From assembly GCF_042678385.1 (NCBI RefSeq), contig NZ_JBHUDY010000001.1, positions 2,108,001 to 2,172,000 of the forward strand: DNA of 64,000 bases, in the 5' to 3' direction. The first letter of the stretch is position 1. Each line of letters begins with the position of its first letter. The translations under genes were made by a program, and so were the position numbers. The notes below the pieces were generated by a model. That model was given only the letters and a program-made list of their open reading frames with translations. It made no database searches and had not been told where the DNA came from. The DNA is from Sphingomonas_B tabacisoli (lineage in GTDB: Bacteria > Pseudomonadota > Alphaproteobacteria > Sphingomonadales > Sphingomonadaceae). Shown here one piece after another: positions 9,134 through 17,767 of the stretch.

Positions 9134-9800
9134 ATTTGAGGCCCATCTCGGCGAGCTTGCCGCGCATATCGTAGATGTCGAGGCCGAGCTCGCCGGCCGC
9201 GAGGCGCTTGCGCTTCGCTTCCTCGTTCGCCTCGCGCGCCTGCGCCTTCTCAAGCACAGCAGCCGCATCCGCGCGCGGCACGATGCAGACGCCGTCGTCG
9301 TCAGCGACAATCACGTCGCCCGGGTTCACCGCAGCACCCGCGCAGACGATCGGCACATTGACCGACCCCAATGTCGCCTTGACCGTGCCTTGTGCGAACA
9401 CGGCCTTCGACCAGACCGGAAAGCCCATCGCCGTCAGGTCCCGCACGTCGCGTACGCCGGCGTCGATCACCAGCCCGCGGCACCCACGCGCCACTGCCGA
9501 GGTCGCCAAGAGATCGCCGAAATAGCCGTCCTCGCACGGGCTGGTCGGCGCGAGCACCAGAATGTCGCCTTCCTTCAATTGCTCGATCGCGACATGGACC
9601 ATCCAATTGTCGCCGGGGGGCGCAGAGATCGTCACCGCCGATCCGGCGATGCGGGCGCCGGGGTAGATCGGGCGCATTCGGCAGGCCATCAGGCCGGTCC
9701 GGCCCTGCGCTTCGTGCACCGTCGCGACGCCGGCGGCCCCGAGCCCGTCGATCACGTCGAGCGGGGCACGCTGAATTTCCCTCACCACAACGCCTGCCAT
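9126..9800 (-). CDS. ligK: 4-carboxy-4-hydroxy-2-oxoadipate aldolase
   Basis: A 224-residue RraA-fold class II aldolase. GDNWMVHVAIEQLKEGDILV and the GLVIDAGVRDVRDL segment carry the expected R and D residues for metal and substrate binding. LigK splits 4-carboxy-4-hydroxy-2-oxoadipate into pyruvate and oxaloacetate and can decarboxylate oxaloacetate, so it is the last step of the pathway. It is the first gene of the minus-strand lig operon. The promoter must lie in the 88 bp shared with the divergent LysR gene. Confidence 0.95.
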   Translation of the reverse strand: MAGVVVREIQRAPLDVIDGLGAAGVATVHEAQGRTGLMACRMRPIYPGARIAGSAVTISAPPGDNWMVHVAIEQLKEGDILVLAPTSPCEDGYFGDLLATSAVARGCRGLVIDAGVRDVRDLTAMGFPVWSKAVFAQGTVKATLGSVNVPIVCAGAAVNPGDVIVADDDGVCIVPRADAAAVLEKAQAREANEEAKRKRLAAGELGLDIYDMRGKLAEMGLKYV

Positions 9801-9888
9801 TTACGCCTCCATGCTCATCGGAAAGCGTGGGCGCACCATCCAGAAAGGACAATTCGGAAATCCGTGGCACGTATAAGTTTTTGCGATA
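9801..9888. promoter_or_regulatory. Divergent promoter region between ligK and the LysR regulator
   Basis: These 88 bp are the only space between the two halves of the protocatechuate locus and must hold promoters for the ligK operon and the regulator. The gap is AT-richer near 9868-9888. A divergent regulator-target gap is the normal LysR site position. I could not define a clear T-N11-A box by eye. Confidence 0.5.
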
Positions 9889-11109
9889 GTGTGGGCCGAC
9901 GTGCTGGACGGCTTCGCCTATAATCTCCGCCATCTGCGCGCGCTTCCCGCCATCGAGGAACGCGGCAGCATGAGCGCCGCCGCGGAAGCGATCGGGCTAT
10001 CGCAGCCAGCGCTGGCGCAAGGACTGGCGAAGCTCGAAGAGCAGTTCGAGGCGCGGCTGTTCGAACGCGCCGCCGACGGCATGCGGCCGACGGCGGAAGG
10101 CGAACTCGTGCTGGAACGCGTCCGCCCCGCCCTGGCCCGGCTCGCCTCCACATTCCGCAGCCTGCCGCGCACCGGCAGGCGCGGTTTCCAGCGGCCCGAG
10201 AACCTGGTCACGTCCACGCAGGTCCGGGCGCTGCTGAGCCTGGCTGACGGCGGCAGCTTTTTGGGCGCCGCGCGCGCCACCGGCACGTCCCAGCCCGCGC
10301 TGCACCGGGCCGTGCGGGAGCTGGAAACGATCTGCGCCTTGCCGCTTGCCGAGCGCCGCGGCCAACGCGTGGCGCTCACCGAACATGGCCTCAGGCTGAC
10401 GCGCGGCTTTCGGCTCGCCGGAGCGGAGCTGCTGGCCGCGCGGCGGGATCTCGCCGGCGATCAGGGCGGCGGCGAAATCGCGATCGGCGCGATGCCGCTC
10501 TGCCGGGCGCTGCTCCTGCCCGCCGCCATCTCGCGCATGATCCGCGCCGCACCTTCGTTCCGCTTCGACATCGCGGAAGGCTCCTATGGCGAGCTCGTCG
10601 AACCGCTGCGCGAAGGGCGGATCGAGATCATGATCGGGGCGCTCCGCGATCCCTGCCCGCCCGATCTGGAGCAGCAGCCCTTGTTCGTCGATCGGCTCGT
10701 CATCGCCGCACGCAAGGGACATCCGCTCGGCGGTTCGGATCGGCTGACGCTGGACGAACTGGGCGCCTATCCCTGGATCGTTGGACGGGAGGGCTCGCCG
10801 CTTCGCGCGCATTGGCTCCAGTTGTTCGAGGGCCGCCCCCTGCCTGCCGCACCGATCGAATGCGGGTCGGTCATGGCCATCCGCGGCATCCTGCTCGACA
10901 GCAACTCGCTGACTTTGTTGTCCCCGGACCAGATCGCACTCGAACTCCGCACCGGGTTGTTGACCATCCTTCGGGCCGAACTGCCCCATGCCGAACGCAC
11001 GATCGGCGTGATCAGCCGCGCGGAATGGCGGCCGACCCGACTGCAGCGCGCATTTGTCGAGACGCTCAAGGAAACGGCATTGAGCAACAAGGTTCCGGAA
11101 ATCGAATAG
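9889..11109 (+). CDS. LysR-type regulator with two N-terminal helix-turn-helix domains (LigR-like)
   Basis: A 406-residue LysR regulator, about 100 residues longer than usual. It carries two winged-helix units. The first spans roughly 13-80, with SMSAAAEAIGLSQPALAQ as its helix-turn-helix. The second spans roughly 107-180, with SFLGAARATGTSQPALHR. The periplasmic-binding-protein-like effector domain starts near 197 (EIAIGAMPLCRALLLP). The start is a GTG at 9889. It sits between the divergent ligK and ligJ operons and very likely controls both in response to protocatechuate or a pathway intermediate. Whether both DNA-binding units function is unknown. Confidence 0.88.
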   Translation: MWADVLDGFAYNLRHLRALPAIEERGSMSAAAEAIGLSQPALAQGLAKLEEQFEARLFERAADGMRPTAEGELVLERVRPALARLASTFRSLPRTGRRGFQRPENLVTSTQVRALLSLADGGSFLGAARATGTSQPALHRAVRELETICALPLAERRGQRVALTEHGLRLTRGFRLAGAELLAARRDLAGDQGGGEIAIGAMPLCRALLLPAAISRMIRAAPSFRFDIAEGSYGELVEPLREGRIEIMIGALRDPCPPDLEQQPLFVDRLVIAARKGHPLGGSDRLTLDELGAYPWIVGREGSPLRAHWLQLFEGRPLPAAPIECGSVMAIRGILLDSNSLTLLSPDQIALELRTGLLTILRAELPHAERTIGVISRAEWRPTRLQRAFVETLKETALSNKVPEIE

Positions 11110-11162
11110 CTCCGCCTTCATTCCGATTGGCGCTGCCGCGAGCCGTGACGCACCACAACGTC

Positions 11163-12041
11163 ATGGAAGAGGACGCAAAGGTCGCGTTGATCGGCTTTGG
11201 CGAAGCCGCAACGGCATTCGTCGAGGGCGCGGCGATCCCGCCTGCTTCCTTCCACGCCTTCGACATCAAGACCGACGCCAGCGCGACCCGCAGTGCGAAG
11301 CAAGCGGATTATGCGAAGGCCGGCGTATCGGGCCACGCCGACCCAGCGGAGGCCGCGGCCGGCGCATCCGTCATCCTGTCGCTCGTGACGGCCGATCAAG
11401 CGCTCGCGGCCGCGGAAAGCGTCGTGCCGTCGCTTCGCGCCCAAGCGCTCTACTGCGACCTGAACAGCGTCGCGCCGCAGACCAAGCGCGGCGCCGCTAT
11501 GCTGATCGAGCGCGCGGGCGGCCGCTATCTCGATGTCGCGGTGATGTCGCCGGTTCGGCCGCAATTGACGGCGGCGCCCCTGCTCGTCAGCGGGCCGCAT
11601 GCCGAGGCCGGCATGACGGCGCTCGCCCGGATCGGTTTCACCAACGTGCAGCGGATCGACGGGCCTGTCGGCGCGGCGTCCGCGATCAAGATGATCCGCT
11701 CGATCATGATCAAGGGCCTCGAGGCGCTCACCGCCGAATGCATGACAGCCGCAGAAGCCGCTGGCGTGCGCGAGCACGTCCTCGCTTCGCTGGACGCGAG
11801 CTGGCCGGGCGCCGACTGGCTTCGCCGCGCAGACTATAATCTCGACCGCATGCTCGTGCATGGCCTCCGCCGCGCCGCCGAGATGGAAGAGGTCGTAAAG
11901 ACACTCAACCAGCTTGGCAGCTCCGGGATCATGACCCGCGCGACGGTCAAATGGCAGCGCGCGCTCGGCCGCATCGGCGGCGCGCCTGTGGGTCTGAAGG
12001 CGAAGCTTGCTCGCATCCTCTCGAAAGCGAAGGCTGCATGA
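11163..12041 (+). CDS. NAD(P)-dependent oxidoreductase, 6-phosphogluconate dehydrogenase-like with DUF1932
   Basis: A 292-residue beta-hydroxyacid-dehydrogenase-type protein. It has an N-terminal Rossmann motif (VALIGFGEAA, residues 6-15), SVILSLVTADQAL, a central SAIKMIRSIMIKGLEAL carrying the usual catalytic lysine, and a DUF1932 C-terminal region. The ATG at 11163 follows the regulator by 53 bp. The stop overlaps the ligJ start as ATGA, so it is co-translated with the protocatechuate genes. Its role in that pathway is not established. It could reduce a toxic keto-acid intermediate or serve a side substrate. Confidence 0.82.
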   Translation: MEEDAKVALIGFGEAATAFVEGAAIPPASFHAFDIKTDASATRSAKQADYAKAGVSGHADPAEAAAGASVILSLVTADQALAAAESVVPSLRAQALYCDLNSVAPQTKRGAAMLIERAGGRYLDVAVMSPVRPQLTAAPLLVSGPHAEAGMTALARIGFTNVQRIDGPVGAASAIKMIRSIMIKGLEALTAECMTAAEAAGVREHVLASLDASWPGADWLRRADYNLDRMLVHGLRRAAEMEEVVKTLNQLGSSGIMTRATVKWQRALGRIGGAPVGLKAKLARILSKAKAA

Positions 12042-13057
12042 TCATCGATTGCCACGGCCATTACACGACCGCCCCCGCCCCCCATAACGACTGGCGCGAC
12101 GCGCAGAAGGCGGCGTTCAAGTCCGGCGGCACACCCCCGGCCTATCCGGCGATCAGCGACGACGAGATTCGCGAGACGATCGAACAGAATCAGCTCCGCC
12201 TGATCCGCGAGCGCGGCGCGGACATGACCATCTTCTCACCCCGCGCGTCCGCAATGGCGCATCATGTCGGCGACGCCGGGGTCAGCCTCGCCTGGAGCCG
12301 CGCCAACAACGACCTGATCAAGCGCGTCGTCGACCTGTTTCCGGAGGTCTTCGCCGGCGTGTGCATGCTGCCGCAATCGCCCGACACCGATCTCACCACT
12401 TCGATCGCAGAGCTGGAGCGCTGCGTCACCCAACTCGGCTTTATCGGCTGCAATCTCAATCCCGATCCGGGAGGCGGCCATTTCCAGTCGCCGCCGCTGA
12501 CCGATCCCTATTGGTTCCCCTTCTACGAGAAGATGGTCGAGCTGGACGTGCCGGCGATGATCCACGTCTCCGGCTCTTGCAATCCCGGCCTGCACGCCAC
12601 CGGCGCCTTCTACATCGCTGCCGACACGATCGCCTTCATGCAGCTGATCGAAGGCGACCTGTTCGCCCGCTTCCCGACGCTTCGCTTCATCATCCCGCAT
12701 GGCGGTGGCGCGGTGCCTTATCACTGGGGCCGTTATCGCGGGCTCGCCGACATGCTCAAAAAGCCCGCGCTCGACGGGCATGTGATGAACAACGTGTTCT
12801 TCGATACCTGCGTCTATCACCAGCCGGGCATCGACCTGCTCGCCGAGGTGATCGACACCAAGAACATCCTGTTCGGATCGGAAATGGTCGGCGCGGTGCG
12901 CGGCATCGATCCCGAGACCGGCCACTATTTCGATGACACCAAGCGCTATGTCGACGCGCTGCCGATCAGCGCCGAGCAACGCCACGCGATCTTCGAAGGC
13001 AATGCCCGCCGCGTTTTTCCACGCCTCGATGTTGCTTTGAAGGAGCGAGACCTGTGA
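12038..13057 (+). CDS. ligJ: 4-oxalomesaconate hydratase
   Basis: A 339-residue amidohydrolase-2 family protein. The N-terminal MIIDCHGHYTT supplies the metal-binding H6-x-H8. Later come HVSGSCNPG, FIIPHGGGAVPYHWGRYRG and LFGSEMVGAVRGIDPETG, all LigJ features. It adds water to oxalomesaconate to give 4-carboxy-4-hydroxy-2-oxoadipate, the LigK substrate. The start overlaps the preceding stop (ATGA) and the end overlaps the DUF2218 gene (GTGA). Confidence 0.95.
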   Translation: MIIDCHGHYTTAPAPHNDWRDAQKAAFKSGGTPPAYPAISDDEIRETIEQNQLRLIRERGADMTIFSPRASAMAHHVGDAGVSLAWSRANNDLIKRVVDLFPEVFAGVCMLPQSPDTDLTTSIAELERCVTQLGFIGCNLNPDPGGGHFQSPPLTDPYWFPFYEKMVELDVPAMIHVSGSCNPGLHATGAFYIAADTIAFMQLIEGDLFARFPTLRFIIPHGGGAVPYHWGRYRGLADMLKKPALDGHVMNNVFFDTCVYHQPGIDLLAEVIDTKNILFGSEMVGAVRGIDPETGHYFDDTKRYVDALPISAEQRHAIFEGNARRVFPRLDVALKERDL

Positions 13058-13377
13058 GCCATTCCGCGACTGCCCTTGTCCCCACGGTCAACGCGAGCCG
13101 TTACATCCAGCAGCTGTGCAAGCATTGGGCGCACAATCTTGAGGTGAGCTTCACACCAGAGCACGGACGGGTCGTGTTCCCCAAGGACGCACGCGGCGCC
13201 CACCACCCGGGTGACGCGATCGTCACCTTTCAGGCGAGAGCCGATGTCCTGGAAGTGCGGATCGACGCGACTTCGCTCGAACAACTGAACGGGTTGAAGG
13301 GCGCCGTCGCGAGCCACCTCGACCGTTTCGCGTTTCGGGAAGCGCCTTTGTCGTTCCCCTGGGCCCCCGCCACATGA
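13054..13377 (+). CDS. DUF2218 domain protein
   Basis: A 107-residue protein starting with GTG and overlapping both neighbours by 4 bp. The pattern RYIQQLCKHWAHNLEV, then GRVVFPKDA and LEVRIDATSLEQLNGLKGAVASHLDRFAFRE, matches the small DUF2218 family. Such proteins are often found beside iron or metal uptake genes and their function is not known. Here it lies inside the lig operon between ligJ and a Rieske oxygenase, so a helper role for an iron-dependent enzyme is possible but unproven. Confidence 0.8.
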   Translation: MSHSATALVPTVNASRYIQQLCKHWAHNLEVSFTPEHGRVVFPKDARGAHHPGDAIVTFQARADVLEVRIDATSLEQLNGLKGAVASHLDRFAFREAPLSFPWAPAT

Positions 13378-14414
13378 CATGGGTCGCGAACGCCTGGTAT
13401 GTGGCCGGCTGGGACCATGAGGTGGACCAGGCGCCGCTGGCTCGCACGATCTGCGGCGTGCCGATGATGTTCTACCGCAATCTCGATCGCTCGGTCGTGG
13501 CGATGCGCGATGCCTGCCCGCACCGGCTGCTGCCGCTGTCGCTCGGCATCCGCGAAGGCGATTCCATCCGCTGCCGCTATCACGGCCTCAAGCTCGGCGC
13601 GGACGGCTTTGCGGAAGAAATGCCGCTGAAGGGTGATCCCGTGAACCGCCGCATCTGCGTCGAGACCTTCGCGGTGGCCGAAAAGCACCGGTTCGTCTGG
13701 GTGTGGGTCGGGGAGCGCGCGATCGCGGACCCAGCGCTGATCCCCGATTTATGGCCCTGCTCGGCGACCGGCTGGGCTTTCGAAGGCGGCTACAATCACG
13801 TTCGCGCCGATTACCGGCTGATGATCGACAATCTGATGGACCTCACGCACGAGACGCACGTCCATGCGGGCTCGATCGGCCAGGCCGAGCTGATGGAAGT
13901 GCCGATCGACACGCGCGTCGAGGGCGACCGGGTGTTGGTGTCGCGCTGGATGCCCAATGTCGATGCGCCGCCCTTCTGGCGCGGGGCGCTGAAGAAGCCC
14001 GGCGCCGTCGATCGCTGGCAGATTTGCGAGTTCATCCTGCCTTCGTCGGTGATCATCGACGTCGGCGTGGCGCCCGTCGGCGCCGGCGCCACGATCGAGG
14101 AGCACGATCAGGGCGTGCGCGGCTTCGTGATCGACTCGATGACGCCGGAGAGCGAGACGAGCATGCACTATTTCTGGGGCATGGCGCGGAACTTCGACCT
14201 GGCCGACACCGGCTTCGGCAAGCGGTTCAAGCGCGCGCAGGGCGGCGTGTTTGCCGAGGACATCGTGATCCTCGAAGCGCAGCAGCGCTCGATCGAAGCC
14301 AATCCGGACCTGAAGCTGCAAAGCTATAATATCGATCAAGGCGGCGTCCGCGCCCGCCAGATCATCGCCCGCGCCATCCGCGCAAGCGCCGGCGTCCGGG
14401 ACGCAGCGGCATGA
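13374..14414 (+). CDS. Rieske aromatic oxygenase, VanA-like (oxygenase subunit)
   Basis: A 346-residue Rieske non-heme iron oxygenase. C48-x-H50 and C67-x-x-H70 bind the 2Fe-2S cluster, and N153-x-x-D156-x-x-H159-x4-H164 is the mononuclear iron site. Size and the GFAEEMPLKGDPVNRRICVE type region fit vanillate O-demethylase oxygenase and its relatives, which convert methoxy aromatics to phenols. Being inside the lig operon just ahead of ligA suggests that it makes protocatechuate or a near relative. No ferredoxin-reductase partner (VanB) is present in this window. Substrate is inferred only. Confidence 0.85.
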   Translation: MTWVANAWYVAGWDHEVDQAPLARTICGVPMMFYRNLDRSVVAMRDACPHRLLPLSLGIREGDSIRCRYHGLKLGADGFAEEMPLKGDPVNRRICVETFAVAEKHRFVWVWVGERAIADPALIPDLWPCSATGWAFEGGYNHVRADYRLMIDNLMDLTHETHVHAGSIGQAELMEVPIDTRVEGDRVLVSRWMPNVDAPPFWRGALKKPGAVDRWQICEFILPSSVIIDVGVAPVGAGATIEEHDQGVRGFVIDSMTPESETSMHYFWGMARNFDLADTGFGKRFKRAQGGVFAEDIVILEAQQRSIEANPDLKLQSYNIDQGGVRARQIIARAIRASAGVRDAAA

Positions 14415-14821
14415 GCGCGCCCAAGGACATTCACGCCTATCTCGCCGAGTTCGAAGACATTCCGGGCACCCGTGTCTATACGGCAAAGCGGGCCCGGCAG
14501 GGTTATCACCTCAATCAATTCTGCATGAGCCTGATGAAGGCCGAGAACCGCGAGCGGTGGAAGGCGGACGAGCGCGCCTATCTCGCCGACTGGTCGCTGA
14601 CAGACGAGCAGAAGGAAGCTGTGCTCGCCCGCGACTATAACCGGCTGCTCGATCTGGGGGGCAACATCTATTTCCTCGCCAAGGTCTTTTCGACCGACGG
14701 GCTGAGCTTCCTGCAGGCGGTGGGCACGATGACCGGTATGTCGCCAGAGGATTACCAGGCGATGATGGTCGCCGGCGGCCGCTCGCCCGAAGGCGTGCGT
14801 TCCCTGAAGGAGGGACGCTGA
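14411..14821 (+). CDS. ligA: Protocatechuate 4,5-dioxygenase alpha subunit
   Basis: A 136-residue LigA-family protein. The helical core includes GYHLNQFCMSLMKAENRERWKADE and YNRLLDLGGNIYFLAK, which form the lid over the LigB active site. LigA and LigB together open the protocatechuate ring between carbons 4 and 5. It overlaps the Rieske gene as ATGA and ends 2 bp before ligB. Confidence 0.96.
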   Translation: MSAPKDIHAYLAEFEDIPGTRVYTAKRARQGYHLNQFCMSLMKAENRERWKADERAYLADWSLTDEQKEAVLARDYNRLLDLGGNIYFLAKVFSTDGLSFLQAVGTMTGMSPEDYQAMMVAGGRSPEGVRSLKEGR

Positions 14822-14823
14822 TC

Positions 14824-15666
14824 ATGGCGCGCATCACTGCCGGCGTCGCCACCAGCCACGTCCCTGCGATCGGCGCCGCGCTCGATCTCGGCAAGGCGGA
14901 GCAGGATTACTGGAAGCCTGTCTTCGCCGGCTATGACTGGACGAAGAACTGGATCGGGCAAGAGAAGCCCGACGTGGTGATCCTGGTCTATAACGACCAC
15001 GCTTCCGCCTTCGACATGAAGATCATCCCGACCTTCGCGATCGGCTGCGGCGAGCGCTACAAGCCGGCCGACGAAGGCTGGGGCCCGCGCCCGGTGCCCG
15101 ACGTGATCGGCCATCCCGACCTTGCCTGGCACATCGCGCAGAGCCTGATCCTCGACGAATTCGACATGACCATCATCAACGAGATGGATGTCGATCACGG
15201 CCTCACCGTGCCGCTGTCGCTGATGTTCGGACAGCCCGAGGCGTGGCCGGTCAAGGTGGTGCCGCTCGCGGTCAACGTCGTCACCTACCCGCCGCCCTCC
15301 GGCAATCGCTGCTGGGCATTGGGCGAGGCGATCGCGCGCGCCGTCGAGAGCTTTCCCGAGGACCTCAACGTGCAGGTCTGGGGCACCGGCGGCATGAGCC
15401 ACCAGCTCCAGGGCCCCCGCGCCGGACTGATCAATGCGGAATGGGACAATCGCTTCCTGGACGGGCTGATCGGAGACTCCCACGCGCTCCGCCATATTCC
15501 GCATATCGAATATCTCCGCGAGACCGGCTCCGAAGGCATCGAGCTCGTCATGTGGCTGATCATGCGCGGCGCCCTCGGGCGCGCCACCCGCTGCCTGCAC
15601 CGGCACTATCACGTGCCCGCTTCCAACACGGCCGTCGGCCATATCGTTCTGGAGCCCACCCCATGA
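14824..15666 (+). CDS. ligB: Protocatechuate 4,5-dioxygenase beta (catalytic) subunit
   Basis: A 280-residue type II extradiol dioxygenase. H12 (in ATSHVPAIGAA), H59 (in VYNDHASAFD) and the glutamate in SEGIELVMW are the ferrous-iron ligands. The histidine of GTGGMSHQLQGP is the catalytic base. It is about 20 residues shorter at the C-terminus than the well-studied sphingomonad LigB, but nothing catalytic is lost. The product is 4-carboxy-2-hydroxymuconate-6-semialdehyde, the LigC substrate. The stop overlaps the ligC start as ATGA. Confidence 0.96.
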   Translation: MARITAGVATSHVPAIGAALDLGKAEQDYWKPVFAGYDWTKNWIGQEKPDVVILVYNDHASAFDMKIIPTFAIGCGERYKPADEGWGPRPVPDVIGHPDLAWHIAQSLILDEFDMTIINEMDVDHGLTVPLSLMFGQPEAWPVKVVPLAVNVVTYPPPSGNRCWALGEAIARAVESFPEDLNVQVWGTGGMSHQLQGPRAGLINAEWDNRFLDGLIGDSHALRHIPHIEYLRETGSEGIELVMWLIMRGALGRATRCLHRHYHVPASNTAVGHIVLEPTP

Positions 15667-16601
15667 GAATAGCCCTTGCCGGCGCCGGCGCGTTCGGCAT
15701 CAAGCACCTTGACGGCCTGAAGAACATCCCGGGCGTCGAGATCGTCTCGATCGTCAGCCGCACCGCCGAACAGGCCGCGGAGGTCGCCGCCAAATACGGC
15801 GCGAAGCATCATTCGACAGAGCTGGACGACGCCCTCGCCCGCGACGATGTCGATGCGGTGATCCTGTGCACGCCGACCCAGATGCACGCGGCCCAAGCCA
15901 TCGCCTGCATGAATGCCGGCAAGCATGTGCAGGTCGAAATCCCGCTCTGCGACAGCCTGGCGGACGGCGAGGCCGTACTCGCCAAGCAGCGGGAAACCGG
16001 GCTGGTCGCGATGGTCGGCCATACCCGCCGCTTCAACCCGTCACATCAGTACATCCACAACAAGATCAAGGCCGGCGAGATCGCCGTCCAGCAGATGGAC
16101 GTGCAGACCTATTTCTTCCGGCGGAAGAATCTGAACGCACTCGGCCAGCCCCGATCCTGGACCGACCACCTGCTGTGGCACCACGCCGCGCACACCGTCG
16201 ACCTGTTCGCCTATCAGGCCGGCAAGATCGTCCAGGCGAACGCGATCCAGGGGCCGCTTCACCCCGAGCTCGGCATCGCGATGGACATGTCGATCCAGCT
16301 GAAGAGCGAGACGGGCGCCATCTGCACCCTGTCGCTGTCGTTCAACAATGACGGCCCGCTCGGCACCTTCTTCCGCTACATCTGCGACAACGGCACCTGG
16401 ATCGCGCGCTACGACGATCTCGTCACGGGCAAGGAAGAGCCGGTCGACGTCAGCAAGGTCGACGTGTCGATGAACGGCATCGAGTTGCAGGACCGCGAGT
16501 TCGTCGCCGCGATCCGCGAGGGCCGCGAGCCGAACAGCTCGGTCGCGCAGGTGATCGACTGCTACCGCGTGCTCGACCAGCTCGAAAAGCAGCTCGCGTG
16601 A
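15663..16601 (+). CDS. ligC: 4-carboxy-2-hydroxymuconate-6-semialdehyde dehydrogenase
   Basis: A 312-residue GFO/IDH/MocA-fold dehydrogenase. The N-terminal MRIALAGAGAFGIKHLDGL binds the dinucleotide, VQVEIPLCDSLADGE replaces the usual EKP motif as in LigC, and WTDHLLWHHAAHTVDLF is the substrate loop. It oxidises the ring-cleavage hemiacetal to PDC using NADP or NAD. I use the ATG at 15663, which overlaps the ligB stop. The longer upstream reading frame is only ligB read in another frame. Confidence 0.95.
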   Translation: MRIALAGAGAFGIKHLDGLKNIPGVEIVSIVSRTAEQAAEVAAKYGAKHHSTELDDALARDDVDAVILCTPTQMHAAQAIACMNAGKHVQVEIPLCDSLADGEAVLAKQRETGLVAMVGHTRRFNPSHQYIHNKIKAGEIAVQQMDVQTYFFRRKNLNALGQPRSWTDHLLWHHAAHTVDLFAYQAGKIVQANAIQGPLHPELGIAMDMSIQLKSETGAICTLSLSFNNDGPLGTFFRYICDNGTWIARYDDLVTGKEEPVDVSKVDVSMNGIELQDREFVAAIREGREPNSSVAQVIDCYRVLDQLEKQLA

Positions 16602-17767
16602 AGACCCAAGTCGCGATCATCGGCGCCGGCCCGGCGGGCCTGCTGCTCGGCCATCTGCTGCGCGCCGAGGGCATCGACGTGGTCGTGCTGGAGCGCCAGT
16701 CGGCCGAGTACGTGCTCTCGCGCATCCGCGCCGGCGTGCTGGAGACCGTGACCACCGGTCTGATGACGCGCCTCGGCATCGACGCGAAGATGAAGGCCGA
16801 GGGCATGGTCGAGCATGGCTTCAACCTCGCCCATGACGACCAGCTCATCCGCATCGACATCAAGGGACTGACCGGCCGGCACGTAACGGTCTATGGCCAG
16901 ACCGAAGTGACGCGGGACCTGATGGACGCAGCGCCGGGGCGCGGGCTGCAGATCGTCTATGAGGCGAAGGATGTCGCGCTGCACGACCTGGAAAGCGACG
17001 CGCCCTGGGTCACCTGGTCGGCAGGCGGCGAGCAGCGCCGGCTCGACTGCGATTTCATCGCCGGCTGCGACGGCTTTCACGGGGCCTCCCGCAAGGCGAT
17101 TCCGGCTTCGGCGCTGCGCGAATATGAGCGCGAATATCCGTTCGGCTGGCTCGGCATCCTTGCCGACGTGCCGCCCTGCCATGACGAGCTGATCTATGCG
17201 CTGGGACCGAAAGGCTTTGCGCTCGCCTCGATGCGCTCGCCGACGCGCAGCCGCTATTACGTCCAGGTGCCGCTGACCGACAAGGTCGAGGACTGGTCCG
17301 AGGAGCGGCTGTGGGACGAGCTGGACGAGCGTTTCGCCGGGCTCTCCAGCCGCCCGATCGTGCGTGGGCCGGCGCTCGAAATGTCGATCGCACCCTTGCG
17401 CTCCTATGTCTGCGAGACGATGCGGCACGGCCGGCTGTTCCTGGCCGGCGACGCCGCGCACATCGTGCCGCCGACCGGCGCCAAGGGCCTGAACCTTGCC
17501 GCCTCCGACGTCGCCTACCTCTCCGACGCGCTGATCGGCTGGTACAAGAACGGCGACGCGAGCGGGATCGAAGGCTACGCCGAACGCGCCCTGCGCCGCA
17601 TCTGGAAATCGGAGCGGTTCAGTTGGCAACTCACCAACCTGATGCACCTTTTCCCGCAATCAACGCCTTTCGAACGCGCGATGCAGATTGCCGAACTCGA
17701 TTATGTTGCGAGCTCGGCGGCGATGCAGACGGCGATTGCGGAAAATTACGTCGGCCTGCCGCTCTAG
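16598..17767 (+). CDS. pobA: 4-hydroxybenzoate 3-monooxygenase
   Basis: A 389-residue single-component flavoprotein hydroxylase. GAGPAGLLLG near residue 9 is the FAD Rossmann motif, SRIRAGVLE the substrate-side motif, CDGFHGASRKAIP the DG motif, and LAGDAAHIVPPTGAKGLNLA the second FAD motif. It hydroxylates 4-hydroxybenzoate to protocatechuate with NADPH. It starts with a GTG that overlaps the ligC stop, so it is the last gene of the lig operon. Its stop codon overlaps the stop codon of the convergent FAH gene. Confidence 0.96.
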   Translation: MKTQVAIIGAGPAGLLLGHLLRAEGIDVVVLERQSAEYVLSRIRAGVLETVTTGLMTRLGIDAKMKAEGMVEHGFNLAHDDQLIRIDIKGLTGRHVTVYGQTEVTRDLMDAAPGRGLQIVYEAKDVALHDLESDAPWVTWSAGGEQRRLDCDFIAGCDGFHGASRKAIPASALREYEREYPFGWLGILADVPPCHDELIYALGPKGFALASMRSPTRSRYYVQVPLTDKVEDWSEERLWDELDERFAGLSSRPIVRGPALEMSIAPLRSYVCETMRHGRLFLAGDAAHIVPPTGAKGLNLAASDVAYLSDALIGWYKNGDASGIEGYAERALRRIWKSERFSWQLTNLMHLFPQSTPFERAMQIAELDYVASSAAMQTAIAENYVGLPL

